From Caenorhabditis elegans (lineage: Eukaryota; Nematoda; Chromadorea; Rhabditida; Rhabditidae), in the NCBI RefSeq assembly GCF_000002985.6, contig NC_003280.10, positions 11,218,501-11,282,500 of the forward strand: a stretch of DNA of 64,000 nucleotides. The letters are read 5' to 3'. Positions 1 to 11,100 of the stretch are shown here, in pieces. A program made the translations under genes and the position numbers. Positions within the stretch are counted from its first letter, which is position 1, and each line of letters opens with the position of its first letter. Under the pieces are notes generated by a model. The model did no database searches and was not told the origin of the DNA. It worked only from the letters and a program-made list of their open reading frames with translations.

Positions 1-126
1 CCGCGTATTTTAACATTTACTTCCTTATGTTACCTCCTTATCACTTATGTTCTAATAGAAATAACACATCAATATATAATTCAATAGTGTAACCACGTTC
101 TCTGTACCGTCTCTAATATTTTGAAG

Positions 127-1738
127 AATGCACTACCGGAAGAGTTCGATTCGTCGCCTCCGAGATGGTCGACCTGAGTCAGCACTTCGAGCGCGACGCT
201 GTGGCATTCTCGCTGGAGCATTGTGCTCGTATGTGTTTTGAGACATCGTGTGTTCGTGCCGCATTCACCAGATTCCCGCGTCCCGTTTGTCTGATGCACT
301 ATGCGGATCAAAAAACCGCCCATCTCGACACTAACTGTACTGATGTGACACCAACAACCTCGTGGACGTTCACCAAAATCAACCAAGTTGTCGCGATTGA
401 CTGTGTGACGTGTGGTATGTGATATAGTCGTGAACCGAATGAGTGACGTAATTGTGAGATAAACCTAAATCCAAAAACCATTAAACCTCAAATCTAAAAA
501 TGAACACAACTCAACACAGACCTAAAATCTAAAACCTAAAACCCCAACCCTTAAAACTCAAACACCAACCCGTCCAATTCTGCACTTTACTACTATTTTG
601 TGTGAACCCAACTCAATTCAATGTTAATCTCGTTTCTCTAAAGAATCCCTAAAAGAAGGGGGTACCACCATTAAGTGAATCATTAAAAATTATTTCCGTC
701 GTTCTAAAATTGTCAGAAATTATCTTAAAACTTTTTAATAGTTGCAAGTTTTTATAGCTTTACTTTCTTCATTCAATAGCTCAACCACATTGATAAACCT
801 TTCTAATTAATCAATCTTGAACATTCAACATCTAGATCTATAGTATGTTTTTTTCAAAAAAATGTCTCATACTTTCCTAATCGATCTACTTACCGCGTGA
901 GTATGACTAGTGTAGTTGCACTCAAATAGTTCTTTCCTAACCAAACATATTTTTTAGCTGATGAGAAGAAAACACATGACATCACATCGTTCTCAGTTGA
1001 TGAGCCATCGTCAAGCTCGGACAACATCCCACTTCATCAAGGTATGCATTGATAAGTTATAAGATCAATACAAAGATATGAGTTGCAGGATTGAGTTCCA
1101 AATGCGATGGAAGAGTTGAGTTCCAAGTGATTCCTGTTGCCAGTCTCCCGAAATTAAATATTACAAATGATGTTCCTGCTTCTTCCCCAGCTGATTGTGC
1201 TCGCAAGTGCTTCGAAATGGTAATGGATGCTACTAGAAATTAACATACTATCTTATTACAGAAGAACTGTAAAACTGCCGGTTTCATTCCATCACCATCT
1301 GGAACCATCGCCCAAGGAGTTTGCCTCCTGACCTCTGATGACGTTGTCTGCGGAAACCTTGCCGACTTCGTTCCACAACACGCTGCTCTTCATCCGTTCG
1401 TGGTGTCTTGCATCCGATGCACATGTAGGTTTCTTGCTTCTGCTCCCAGCCAATTCAACTCAAATGTTCCAGCCTGTACGTACAACATCCGTCCGGTGAC
1501 GCCGACTCGAACGATGCCGACGATGAAGGTGCATGAGCAGGCGGACAATGTACAAGAATGCGCCAAATTGTGTGCGGACATGAAATGCACAATGGCAAAG
1601 TACGAGAATAACACGAAGATTTGCTCAATGACGCGCGAGCCGGTGACAGAAGAGACGTGTCCTCAAGAAGTTGCCACACAAATCCACGACTCTCTATTGC
1701 CAGTTAGCATTGAATGCGTAAAGTGCTCTGGTAACTAA
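127..1738 (+). CDS. PAN/apple-domain secreted protein, 3' part only
   Basis: Five exons join in phase: 127..414, 958..1041, 1089..1219, 1262..1424 and 1473..1738, ending in TAA. The 5' end lies outside the window, since exon 127 opens with two bases of a split codon after a GAAG acceptor. Three cysteine-rich modules are visible. Two open with a matching pattern (C-x-x-G-R-V-x-F in the first, C-D-G-R-V-E-F in the second), and each has later C-x-x-x-C and C-V/I-x-C pairs, as in PAN/apple modules. PAN modules are disulfide-bonded extracellular binding domains, so this is probably secreted or the ectodomain of a matrix or membrane protein. The last residues after the final C-x-x-C are Ser-Gly-Asn, so there is no C-terminal membrane anchor. 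I recall a T06D8.1 PAN protein here, unchecked. Exon structure is solid; partner and role are unknown. Confidence 0.85.
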
Positions 1739-3850
1739 CTAGTTAATCTTTTATCTTTTTATTCCAAACTTTGAAATTCAGGTCTTTTTAATACTTTGTA
1801 ATCTCTAAATCATAATGTTATCCTTATTAGTGTAACTCCATATCTTTTAATATTCCGCTCCAATTGCTCATAATGTTTGTTCTTTAAAAATTAACTTTTT
1901 CCTTATGTAAACCCTGCCGTTTTTCCTGCTGAAACGTGTAGAATTTCGCTAGTATGCCCCCGTAATATTTATAATTAACCCATCTTCCCGTGGCCCATGT
2001 CTACCGGTGTCCATGAACGTTGCCTTTGTTTTCTCCGATGATCACTTCTTCTCAGCTGGTTTCTTTTTTTCTTGTTCACTTTTTTCGCATGCATTCAGAG
2101 ATTGTATATTTGCTTCTTCGAAATGAATGATTTTCTTTGTAATTTCTTTATTTATTTGAATACGTTTTTAAAACGTGAAAGTAATAACACATTTTTAAAA
2201 AAATCAAAAAGACTCCTGAACTATTCCTGCCTGTTTCAGAAAAACTCAGTTTTAATCGTGAAGCTTTGCCAATTATGACGAGTACATATTGTGTTCGTTC
2301 CCCTAACAAGGTAAATGACTCTGCCCCCCATTGAACAAATCACTCACCTTGACAAAGAGTATGTCTAAGACGCATTAGTCTCTCTCTCGTCGCAACATGA
2401 AACAGGCTTCAACCGCGTGCGCGCGCGCGGAAGAACATGGCGTGGAGAGGCCTCACAAACTCTCTTCATGATCAAAAATCTGCGGGTACTGTCTCTCTCT
2501 CTTTTTCTCTGCTAACCGAGTGGTTCTGCCGCAACGGAGCCGGTCAGTTTGTTCTCCCATGTGCATACAAATGCTCTTTCTCTCGTTCATACTCTCCTGC
2601 GACGTCCAGATTATCTTTTTGTGTGTAGGTTTCTGATGACGAAGAGATGATGGAAAGTTAGAACGTCCTCCCCCATATCTTGAACACTTCCATGTTTCTT
2701 TTTGATCTACGATGCTGCCGATGGTGTTATATTTGCTAAGATTTTGCAAAAAAATGATTTTTTTTGAGTGCGAAATAAGTGATAGTTCTCACTTTTGCTC
2801 TTAAGTGGCCAAGAGCCGAGGTTGGTCTAGGACTATTTACTACAGTATTATGTTGAGTTTCACCCTGCTATTTTGCTAAAATGATATCAAAGTGAAACTT
2901 TTCAACTTTTTTTTAACTAAAAAAGGGTAGATACCCCAATGTTTGCCTTTTTGGAGGTCGACCAAAATAAGGTTTTTTTTACAAATTATATATTTTAATT
3001 ATGTTTTTAAAATTTGTATTTGAACAATGTAGGGATTTAAACAACTCTAAATTTCTTTAAAAATTCCAGCCTTATCGTAAATTTTGCAAGTTGCGAGAAT
3101 TTTGACATAGTACTTTTGGACCGTTCCAAGTGTATTTATTAATTCCAGACTAGATGAGATTTTATTACAGTTTATGCTAAACTAAAATAAATTATAGCAA
3201 CTTTAGGTTGAACTCTAAATTTCACAACTCATATAAGTCGTCTTTTAAGCCATTTTGTAGAATTACAGAAAATAATTTTTCTCGGCATTTTATTATCACG
3301 TTCTAGTTCATTCCATTTGTAACACAAAAGAAACTCTACGAAAAAAATGCATAAGTCATTTGTAAATCGGAGGCAGCGCCAGCTTCTTCTCTACTTGACT
3401 TGTTTACCCATCACGTACGGTACGCAGCCTGAAGCGCGGAGCCCAACGGAGACGCAGACTGGCTAGTTATACCGTCCGCCTACCTGTCTCCGACCGTCGG
3501 GGGCGAGCTCACCGGAGAGAAGAGCATCCGCGAGCACCAGCACACACACACCCCTCTCCCCCTAAGAACAGTTAAGCATCGATCGATCGGATGCTCATGA
3601 TTCTCAGGAAGGGACACACCTTGGGACAACATCACTTTTTTCAATTTTTTGAAATCTGACTCATCACCTGGGAGTATTTTTTTGCCCATCCTATCTTGTC
3701 ATACATCCTGTCAATATATTATAAATCAACTCTTACTTTCTCCATTTTTTTCGAATTTTGTTTTCGACGATTATTTGTTGATATTATTTTTTCTTACGTT
3801 CCAGAAATCTGAAAAACGACAAAATTACGAAAATTCCGGGGCGCAACGAC
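1739..3850. other. Intergenic region with GC-rich upstream segments
   Basis: No convincing exon was seen. It holds the 3' flank of the PAN gene, a short alternating CG run near 2414-2430, a pyrimidine-rich stretch at 2440-2600, and a GC-rich segment at 3360-3620 that probably carries the promoter or 5' UTR of the phosphatase gene starting at 3851. An acceptor-like TTCCAG lies at about 3799-3804, about 45 bases before that ATG, and could be a trans-splice site. Confidence 0.5.
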
Positions 3851-6800
3851 ATGTCCGTGCCAGCTTCGCGGGCACACTCTGAGGTAAGAAATGTTTCGAT
3901 TTTTACTTAAAAAATACTGTACCCGGTCTCGAAGCGACAGATTTCTTTACATTTCAATTCAAAATAACGTGTGCCTTCAAAGTGGACTACTGTAGTTGCT
4001 AACTCTTTGTTGTTGCAAATTCGCAAAGTTTAATTTTTTTTCCTATTCATTCCTCAACGATTCTTCAAAACGTAATTTTCAAAATTAAAAAAAAACAAAG
4101 AAAGTTCCGCAACATCAACAGAAATTAGAAACTACAGTACTCTTTAATGTATGATGAAAAAATCGGTCGCTGCGAGACCTGGTACCGTATATTTTGTGCC
4201 AAAGTGACAAAATTTAATGTCTGGTTTATAAAAGTTTACAAAAACTTCCCAGTTATCAAAATTTGGGGTACTCGGGCTTTCAGATTACCACATATTTTGA
4301 GATGAGTGATTCTGAAAGCCGTATGCCTCAAAACTTTATTATGCTTCCGTAAATTATGACTTTTTTTTAAATTGTAGCAAATTTGATGCTCAAACTCTAC
4401 ACTTCCCTCAACAACATCCCCTTTCAGGTGTTCTCGGCGAGCCAATACGGAGGTGTGACCACAGTTCCCGCACCACGACCCCGCTCCTACATCAACTATT
4501 TCATTTTTCCATCCGCAGTCCTTCACGTCGTCGGAATTGCGTGTCTCGCCGCACTTTGGTACTACTTGAGGTAAGCCTTTGACAGTTCCTTATTATTACT
4601 ATTATTTTCGTTGTGATTGACAGATTAGGTACGGCAAATATATGTAGGTTAAGGACAGGAGAGAGAGTGAGAGAAGTTATTGTTTGTACTATGATTTGCT
4701 CGGCGAGCTATCGAAATTACTCAAGCTCGGTTGACCTTTTGGTGATTAGAAATAGTGTAATAGGATTTATAGAAACTTTATTATTAACATCATATGAACA
4801 TATCTGTGAAATTTTGCACCTTCAGCGATCCTTATGACCTAGATTGTGGCGAGATCCATTCCAATAAACATCGTGTGCCTTCAAACTTTTCTCACGAAAC
4901 TACAATAATCAATTAAAACTTTACTATTTTTGCAAAGCTCCCGGCTAATTTTAAACAATGTAAAACAAGAAGTGTTGCGAAAATAAGGTGGGGGTCAGTC
5001 GTGGAAAAAGCTGTGCAAATATACTTTGACCCATTTTGGAAGCTTTTCGCATTGTCTCATCTCTTCACCTTTAATTGTGTGTTGCCGAAAATAGACGAGA
5101 AAAAATATTTAAAGAAAGAAATATATTATGTTTTATTATCTTATTTCATAGTTTTCGCGATTTTAGGCCATAAAATACGGTCCCTGGTCTTAATGCGACA
5201 TTTTTTGTTTAATAGAAACGGGTGTGCGCCTTTAAGGATTACTGTATTTTATAACTTTCATTGTAGTGGAATTTTCATCGATTCTTAATAGTTTTTCTGA
5301 CGATTTTTGAAAACTTATAAGGTTTTAAACGTTTTACTTTAGTTTTTCCAATTAATAAATATTATTCTAACGAAAAACTATTCAAAATCGATGGAAACTC
5401 CGCAAGCTTGAAGCCACAGTACTCTTTAAAGGCGCACACTTTTTTATTTTAATTTAAAAAAAATTGTCGTGTCGAGTCCATTCACCATAGGTTTGGAAAA
5501 TTAGCTTAAAACTATCACAAATATCAAAATCCCCCTCAAAACTGAGCTCAGAACTCCAAAAAGTTGCATCCCCTTCTTCTAGTGGGCGGAGTCCTGTCCC
5601 ACAGATACCACTGCGATAGGCGAAACTCGCAAGGTGTCCGCCGCGCCGTCTAGTGTACCCAACAAGTGTGCCTCTTATTTAAAGCCGATGATTACCAAAA
5701 ATAACCAAATGTTTGAGTGATTGTTTGTGATCGAATTTTGTCACTATCGCTGAGGCTTACAAATTTTGCGAAGAAAATCAATTTTGGAATAATTCCTCTG
5801 AAGGATTCATGTAATATTTTCAGGTTCACCAGTGTCTTCCCTTACCATCATCGGGTATTTTACTGTCGAGATGTTCACCTCTACAAACCAAACTTTGTAC
5901 CAGAAGATTTCAACGTCTACGTTTCATATCCTCTACTCTACACACTTGCCTTCACAATTCCTCCCCTAGTTATTCTGATCGGTGAGGTGATGTTCTGGTT
6001 GTTCAGCACAAAACCTAGGAAGATTGTCTACGCGAATTGTGGAGAGTGCCCAGTTCACTTGTTCACCAGAAGACTCTTCCGTTTCGTCATCATCTATCTT
6101 GCTGGTCTCCTGATTGTTCAGATTTTTGTTGACACGATTAAGCTGATGACTGGATACCAAAGACCGTACTTTTTGTCCCTTTGCAATGTTTCTATAACGT
6201 AAGACCTTTAGAGCATAGTTTATTGTGAAACCTAGTATAATTATATAATTTCAGCGCCTGTACTGCTCCACTAGAGCATTCACCATCTCCATCCCCTCAT
6301 TTGGCCTGCAATTACAGGTTTGTGATAAAGGAGAAGTTATGTCAAAATTATTTTTGTAATTTTCAGAGGAGCTGATGAGCTTCGTTACGCATGGCTCACG
6401 TTCCCATCCCTTCATGCCGTCGTCTCATCGTACGCCGCTTGCTTTGCATCTGTAACTTGCAAATTTTTAGTTTTCAAAATTTAAAATATATGGGAAAAGT
6501 TTGATCAAAATGCCATGCTCGGCGTTTTCATTTCTGCTTCAACACTAAACAAAAAAATATTTCAAATATGTTAAAGGTTGTCTAAATAGAGCCCGGGTAC
6601 CCCCAAAGAATCAAAAATTCGATCATTGAAATTTAAATTTTCAAAATTTAATTCTCTCCAGCTCTACATCTACTACATGATTAACTTGCGTGGAGCCCCA
6701 CTTCTCCGCCCACTCCTTATCTTCGGATTCATGGGACTCTGCATCGTCGACTCGTTCTCCCGTATCAACGGATACAAAAACCATTGGCGTGACATCTGGG

Positions 6801-7743
6801 TCGCATGGGTCATCGGAATCTTCATGGCTTGGTTCTTGGTGAGTACCTTTAGTAGGCTAGAAATGCAATATAATCTATGATCCTTGTTCAGTGCTACTGC
6901 GTCCTGTGCTTCCAAGAAGTCTACCATATGACTATCGAACGTACGCCGATTGTTCAAGAGGAGCGCGTCTCGCCGTTCTTCAGTTGGTTTAGACTTCCAC
7001 GTGTTCAGGCTCCGTCGGTGAAGGAGGAATATGTGTAAGTTATCAGGTTTTTGTTAGAGTATCTAGGGTTTCAAATTATGGGCTCAAATAAGTTGTTGCT
7101 TAGCTTTTACTGCGGTTTTATTACCCATAAGATTTTTGGCTTTTGACATAAAAATACAGTATCGGGTCTCGAAACGATCAAGACCTCGCCGATACAGTAT
7201 CTAGAAGGATTTCGAAATTTCTTTGAATTTTCTACAAAGTCATAGATTTTGCAATAAAAAAGGGAATCAGACAAAAAATGTTAATTGTATTTTTCTGTCC
7301 AAGGTCGCAATATTCCGCAACATGGTAATAAGTAGGCAGGTATAGTGCGCAGGCGCAACTTCAGAACCTGTCTGAACCCCGCCTGCCTATCACCTCTATT
7401 CTACGTTGTGGCGCGAATTTACGAGTTTCTAATATTCTTGTAGCTTTAAAATTTGAACTGCAGCGCCAATTTTTGGCGTTCTAGAATGGTCTAGTTCAAA
7501 TACTTATACTTTTCCATATTTCCAAAAGTTAGGAAACATCCAATAAAATATGTCCAATCACCTAATTTTAGCGTCTACGAGGAAGACGTGGAGCGGCCGA
7601 ACGGCACACTGCGAAACCGTCATAACCAAGGAAATCGTCAATACGAGGTGACGACAACAACGGAATCCTTCCATAGAACCATCAGTCCACAACAGCAGCA
7701 ACAACAGCAGCAGGGACATCAAAATGATGGATATCGGTACTAG
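3851..7743 (+). CDS. Lipid phosphate phosphatase (PAP2/LPP family)
   Basis: Eight exons join in phase: 3851..3883, 4428..4570, 5824..6198, 6255..6317, 6367..6451, 6662..6838, 6892..7034 and 7572..7743, giving 396 residues. All three PAP2 catalytic motifs are present: K-x6-RP (KLMTGYQRP), PSLH, and SR-x6-H-x2-D (SRINGYKNHWRD), with the nucleophile and general-base histidines intact. Several hydrophobic stretches surround them, consistent with the six-pass LPP fold. LPPs are membrane ecto-enzymes that dephosphorylate phosphatidic acid, lysophosphatidic acid and sphingosine-1-phosphate. The C-terminal tail, about 80 residues, is polar and ends in a poly-Gln tract, so it is probably cytosolic. 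The first exon is only 11 codons. Its ATG was chosen because it opens a phase-0 exon after an upstream acceptor-like TTCCAG. Introns 1 and 2 carry palindromic repeats. An AATAAA lies at 7909-7914. Confidence 0.93.
3908..4197. repeat. Palindromic interspersed repeat (TCTCG-type arms)
   Basis: The left arm contains TACCCGGTCTCGAAGCGAC. The right arm, about 250 bases on, contains the complement (GTCGCTGCGAGACCTGGTAC). ACTGTAG/CTACAGT sub-arms lie inside. It sits in intron 1 of the phosphatase gene. The same family recurs at 5165, 14570, 15757 and 23068. Confidence 0.7.
5165..5485. repeat. Palindromic interspersed repeat (TCTCG-type arms)
   Basis: The left arm has AAATACGG, a CTGGTCTTAATGCGACA core and GTGTGCGCCTTTAA. 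The right arm has TTTAAAGGCGCACAC and TTGTCGTGTCGAG in inverted order. It lies in intron 2 of the phosphatase gene, same family as 3908-4197. Confidence 0.65.
7155..7202. repeat. Short palindrome related to the TCTCG family
   Basis: ACAGTATCGGGTCTCG is followed within about 30 bases by an imperfect inverted copy ending GATACAGTATC. It is a degenerate miniature of the neighbouring palindrome family, inside the last intron of the phosphatase gene. Confidence 0.45.
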
Positions 7744-8178
7744 GTGCATACACTATCAAAATCTCATATCTCTAATTTTCTCCAATCCCAGAAACCCAGT
7801 TTTTTTCTTAATTCTGTTATGCTCATCAAAAAGAATTTCTCATCTCTTTCTCTCCCGCTCTCACTTAATTATTTTTTAAATTAATATTTAATCTAACTAT
7901 GATATTTAAATAAATTTCTCTTGTATGTGTATATACCGTGCTCTTAGCGGAATGCGGCATTTTCTCTATGTCTCTGAATACCCGGCAGTCTTTCGCTTTT
8001 TTTGCTTTTACAATTTTTTCGTTTATTTCTTTTTTTTTGCTTTGTTTTGCACCACTCAAACCTTCAACAATAAATTATTCAAATTTCGTATGTTTTTGTG
8101 CCCGTCTTGACAACAGTCTCCATGGAGCTCGTCTGAAGATGGTCGAGATGTGTTTTCGTTATATTAGTCATAAGTCGT
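7744..8178. other. Short intergenic region between two plus-strand genes
   Basis: Contains the 3' UTR of the phosphatase with AATAAA at 7909-7914, then T-rich sequence leading to the CEP104-like start at 8179. Open frames here are low-complexity T-rich translations. The roughly 265 bases from the polyadenylation signal to the next ATG would be compatible with a downstream operon gene, but no clear SL2-type acceptor stands out. Confidence 0.5.
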
Positions 8179-11100
8179 ATGCAGCTGGAGTACGTTGTCT
8201 CGCATATTGGCGGAGTGCCAAATTCCGATAAACAGTATCTTTTGGAGAAACAGTGGGTTTCTGAAAAGTGAGTTTTGAAGAATTCCAGTAGAATTTTGAA
8301 AACTATCAACTGAGAACAGATAAGATTAGTTGCAGTTATCAACATTTTTTAAAGTATGTTAAAACTTTGCCGTCACTTTTATAAGTAAAATTTTGTCTGA
8401 AAATGTATGGAGGGTTATTTAGGATATCTTGGTCATGTTGGACTATCTGAAATTTGTGAATTCGTACAAGTTTTGGCAATAAGCAGGACTAGTAGTAGGC
8501 AGGCAAAATTAAAAAATATATCAAGTTTCATTCAAAAATTTGAATTTCCGCGTAAAGGCAACTTCTTATGAAATTTTAATTCAGCCACATTCATTCATTT
8601 TCGATCATTTTTGTGGCAAAAATCTAAGTGTTAGCGGATCTTTTTGATTTTTCTTGTATTACAGTTTCAAAACCGGAGCTACTTTTTTTTCAAGGTCCTA
8701 TTTTTCCAACAAAAAAAATTTGCTCCCAAAAACAAAATTTCAAAACACTTCAGAGTTCAAGAATAACCAAACATCTCAACACAAAACATACTAGAATATT
8801 CATTTTTCTGATTTTCAGATCCCTTACCTTCCCAGTGGAAATTGAGCTTCATCTCCGTCAAAAGAGTGAAATTGAGAAGATAGAAATTGTTGCCCATAAC
8901 AAGTTCATACCGAAAAAAATCTCGATATACTCTGGCCGAGACGAGGAAGGATATATTGGGTTTGTCAATTATTAAAGTTAGTAATCTTAGCTTCCACATT
9001 TCCAGGGATGTTCAGTTTAAGAGCAGGAAAAGTGACGATCAAAAGTATGAGCTGAAAAATGTGTTTCTTGATGAAATTTGCTCCATGTTGCTTTTAAGTG
9101 TATCAGAAGCCCATGCAGATGTTATCAATAATTTGGAATCTTTGGTTGAATCTTTGTAATTCAAAAGATCTAGTATAAAGTTCAAAAATGTTAAGGTTGG
9201 TCTAGTCGATGTCAAGCTTTTTGGTAAATATCTCCCATCTGACGAGCCCATTGAAGCAGATCCTCGAGATTTCAAACCGGGGATTCCGCAAAATGTGATT
9301 CCAGATCACAAATATTCAAAAGAACTTCAAGCAATGATTGGTGCAATAGAGAGGAATAAGCAGACGGCTGTTGCGGTAGGTAGGTTTTAAAAAAGTGGAG
9401 ATCAAATTGATAACTTGTAGAATGAGGACTTCAAGCTAGCAAAATCAGCTCAACTAGCTGTTCGGGATTTGAAGAAATCTACAAAAGAAATGGAAGAACT
9501 GGAAAATGATAAAGGCGAGGCTGTAGCTGATGAGGATTTTCAAAGGGCGAATGATCTACAAGGTATGTCACTGCTGCATATCCAAACTTCTACTAATACC
9601 CCTACTCTTCAATTTTCAGATGAAATCACTGCGTTACGATCGAATATCCTTGCATCAGTTGATCCACGGTTGCTGGAGGATACCATGGTTCGTAATTCTA
9701 TAAATATTATTTCACTAACGTTTAGAAGTTAAAGCCGAGAAATGAAGAGATACATCGGCCAAAAAATCTCTTCCCAGAGAACTCGGAGCTGCCTTCCAAA
9801 CCGAAGCTTTATCAACCAGTTGGTGAGTTTTTTCAAAAAAAAAGTTTAACACTTAAAGTTAACTCCAACATTCTTTCAGACCTTTCCCCAACTGAAGTTC
9901 AAGCTGATCCATCTACTGCATTCCTTCTCCCACCTAGACCACCTTCTTCCAGTTCTTCCAGAAGAACTGTAACCCCGAAAAGACCCCAAACAAATGACTC
10001 CGTGTCAACTAGAAGAAGTAGTACAACTTGGGAAGTTCCGATTCGGCCGACTACTATGAACTCTCAAATTTCAAGAAAAAGGACTCCATCACCAGTTGTC
10101 AGAAAGGCTCCGAGTTCTTCATCATCGAATTCCACTTCTTCTTCTTCAAGACGTGAGCGACTTGAAAAATTAATTTCAGAATGTCAGACTGAATCCAATT
10201 TTCAGGAAGAAGCAATAGTATTGGAATGGGAACAAATAAGTTCCTTGAGAAAGAAAATATGATTGTTCCAGCCGCCTTGAACAGAAAACGATCGTCTTCT
10301 GTACATCTAGAATCTCAAGATTTTGTGGATAAATCCACGGATGATATAACTGAAGAGCAGGTTCTTTCGATGGTTCCTCCGGATCAGCGTGGAAATGTTA
10401 GATCAGCAATTTCACTTTTTGGATTGGAGCCTGTGAGTTGTTAACTTCTCTAATCACGTCACCTCAAATTCGATTTTTAGATCGCAAAAATCTACTCAAA
10501 ACATTTTGAAAATCGAAAGGAAGGAATCGAGGAAATCCGTGAGAAAATCGATTCGTTGAGTGCGGAGAAAACTTCCAAATATTTCGAGAGCATTAGCTGT
10601 TTGTTGGCTCATTTGCTCAAAGAGCCACTATTCACAGTTTACAAAGATGTGCTTCTTCTCTGGCATCACTTTTGTACTTCGAGGCTTCCAAATATGAATC
10701 TTGAGAAGTATATTCAGAGAGTTGCATCCGAGACAAGTGAAATTCTAGCGACAAGAGTGTTGTCTAGTGTAAGTCTGGAATTTTTGAACATTGGGTTTGA
10801 TGCATTGTTTTACGCGACAATTCAGTTATTATGGATTCTGAAATCGAGGTGCACTCTCTATGATAACTGGAAACGCACCGCCCCTGAGCCATGGGTCTCG
10901 TTAGGTTCCTTAAATGACTACTGTAGCGCTTGTGCTGATTTACGGGATCTCGATTATCGAAATGAGTTAAAATCATTTATTTGTCACTATAATATGGCCT
11001 TCATTCCGAGATGACAAACTTTTTGGTGGCAAAGGCTCTTTGGGGGCATAGTATCCAAGGAGACAAAGTATCCAGTAGACAAACTGGGGTGTATCTTGGG

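Noticed and set aside
5717-6202. Alternative start of the phosphatase within the ORF at 5717
   Set aside because: The extra N-terminus is intronic translation before a clear TTTTCAG acceptor at 5823.
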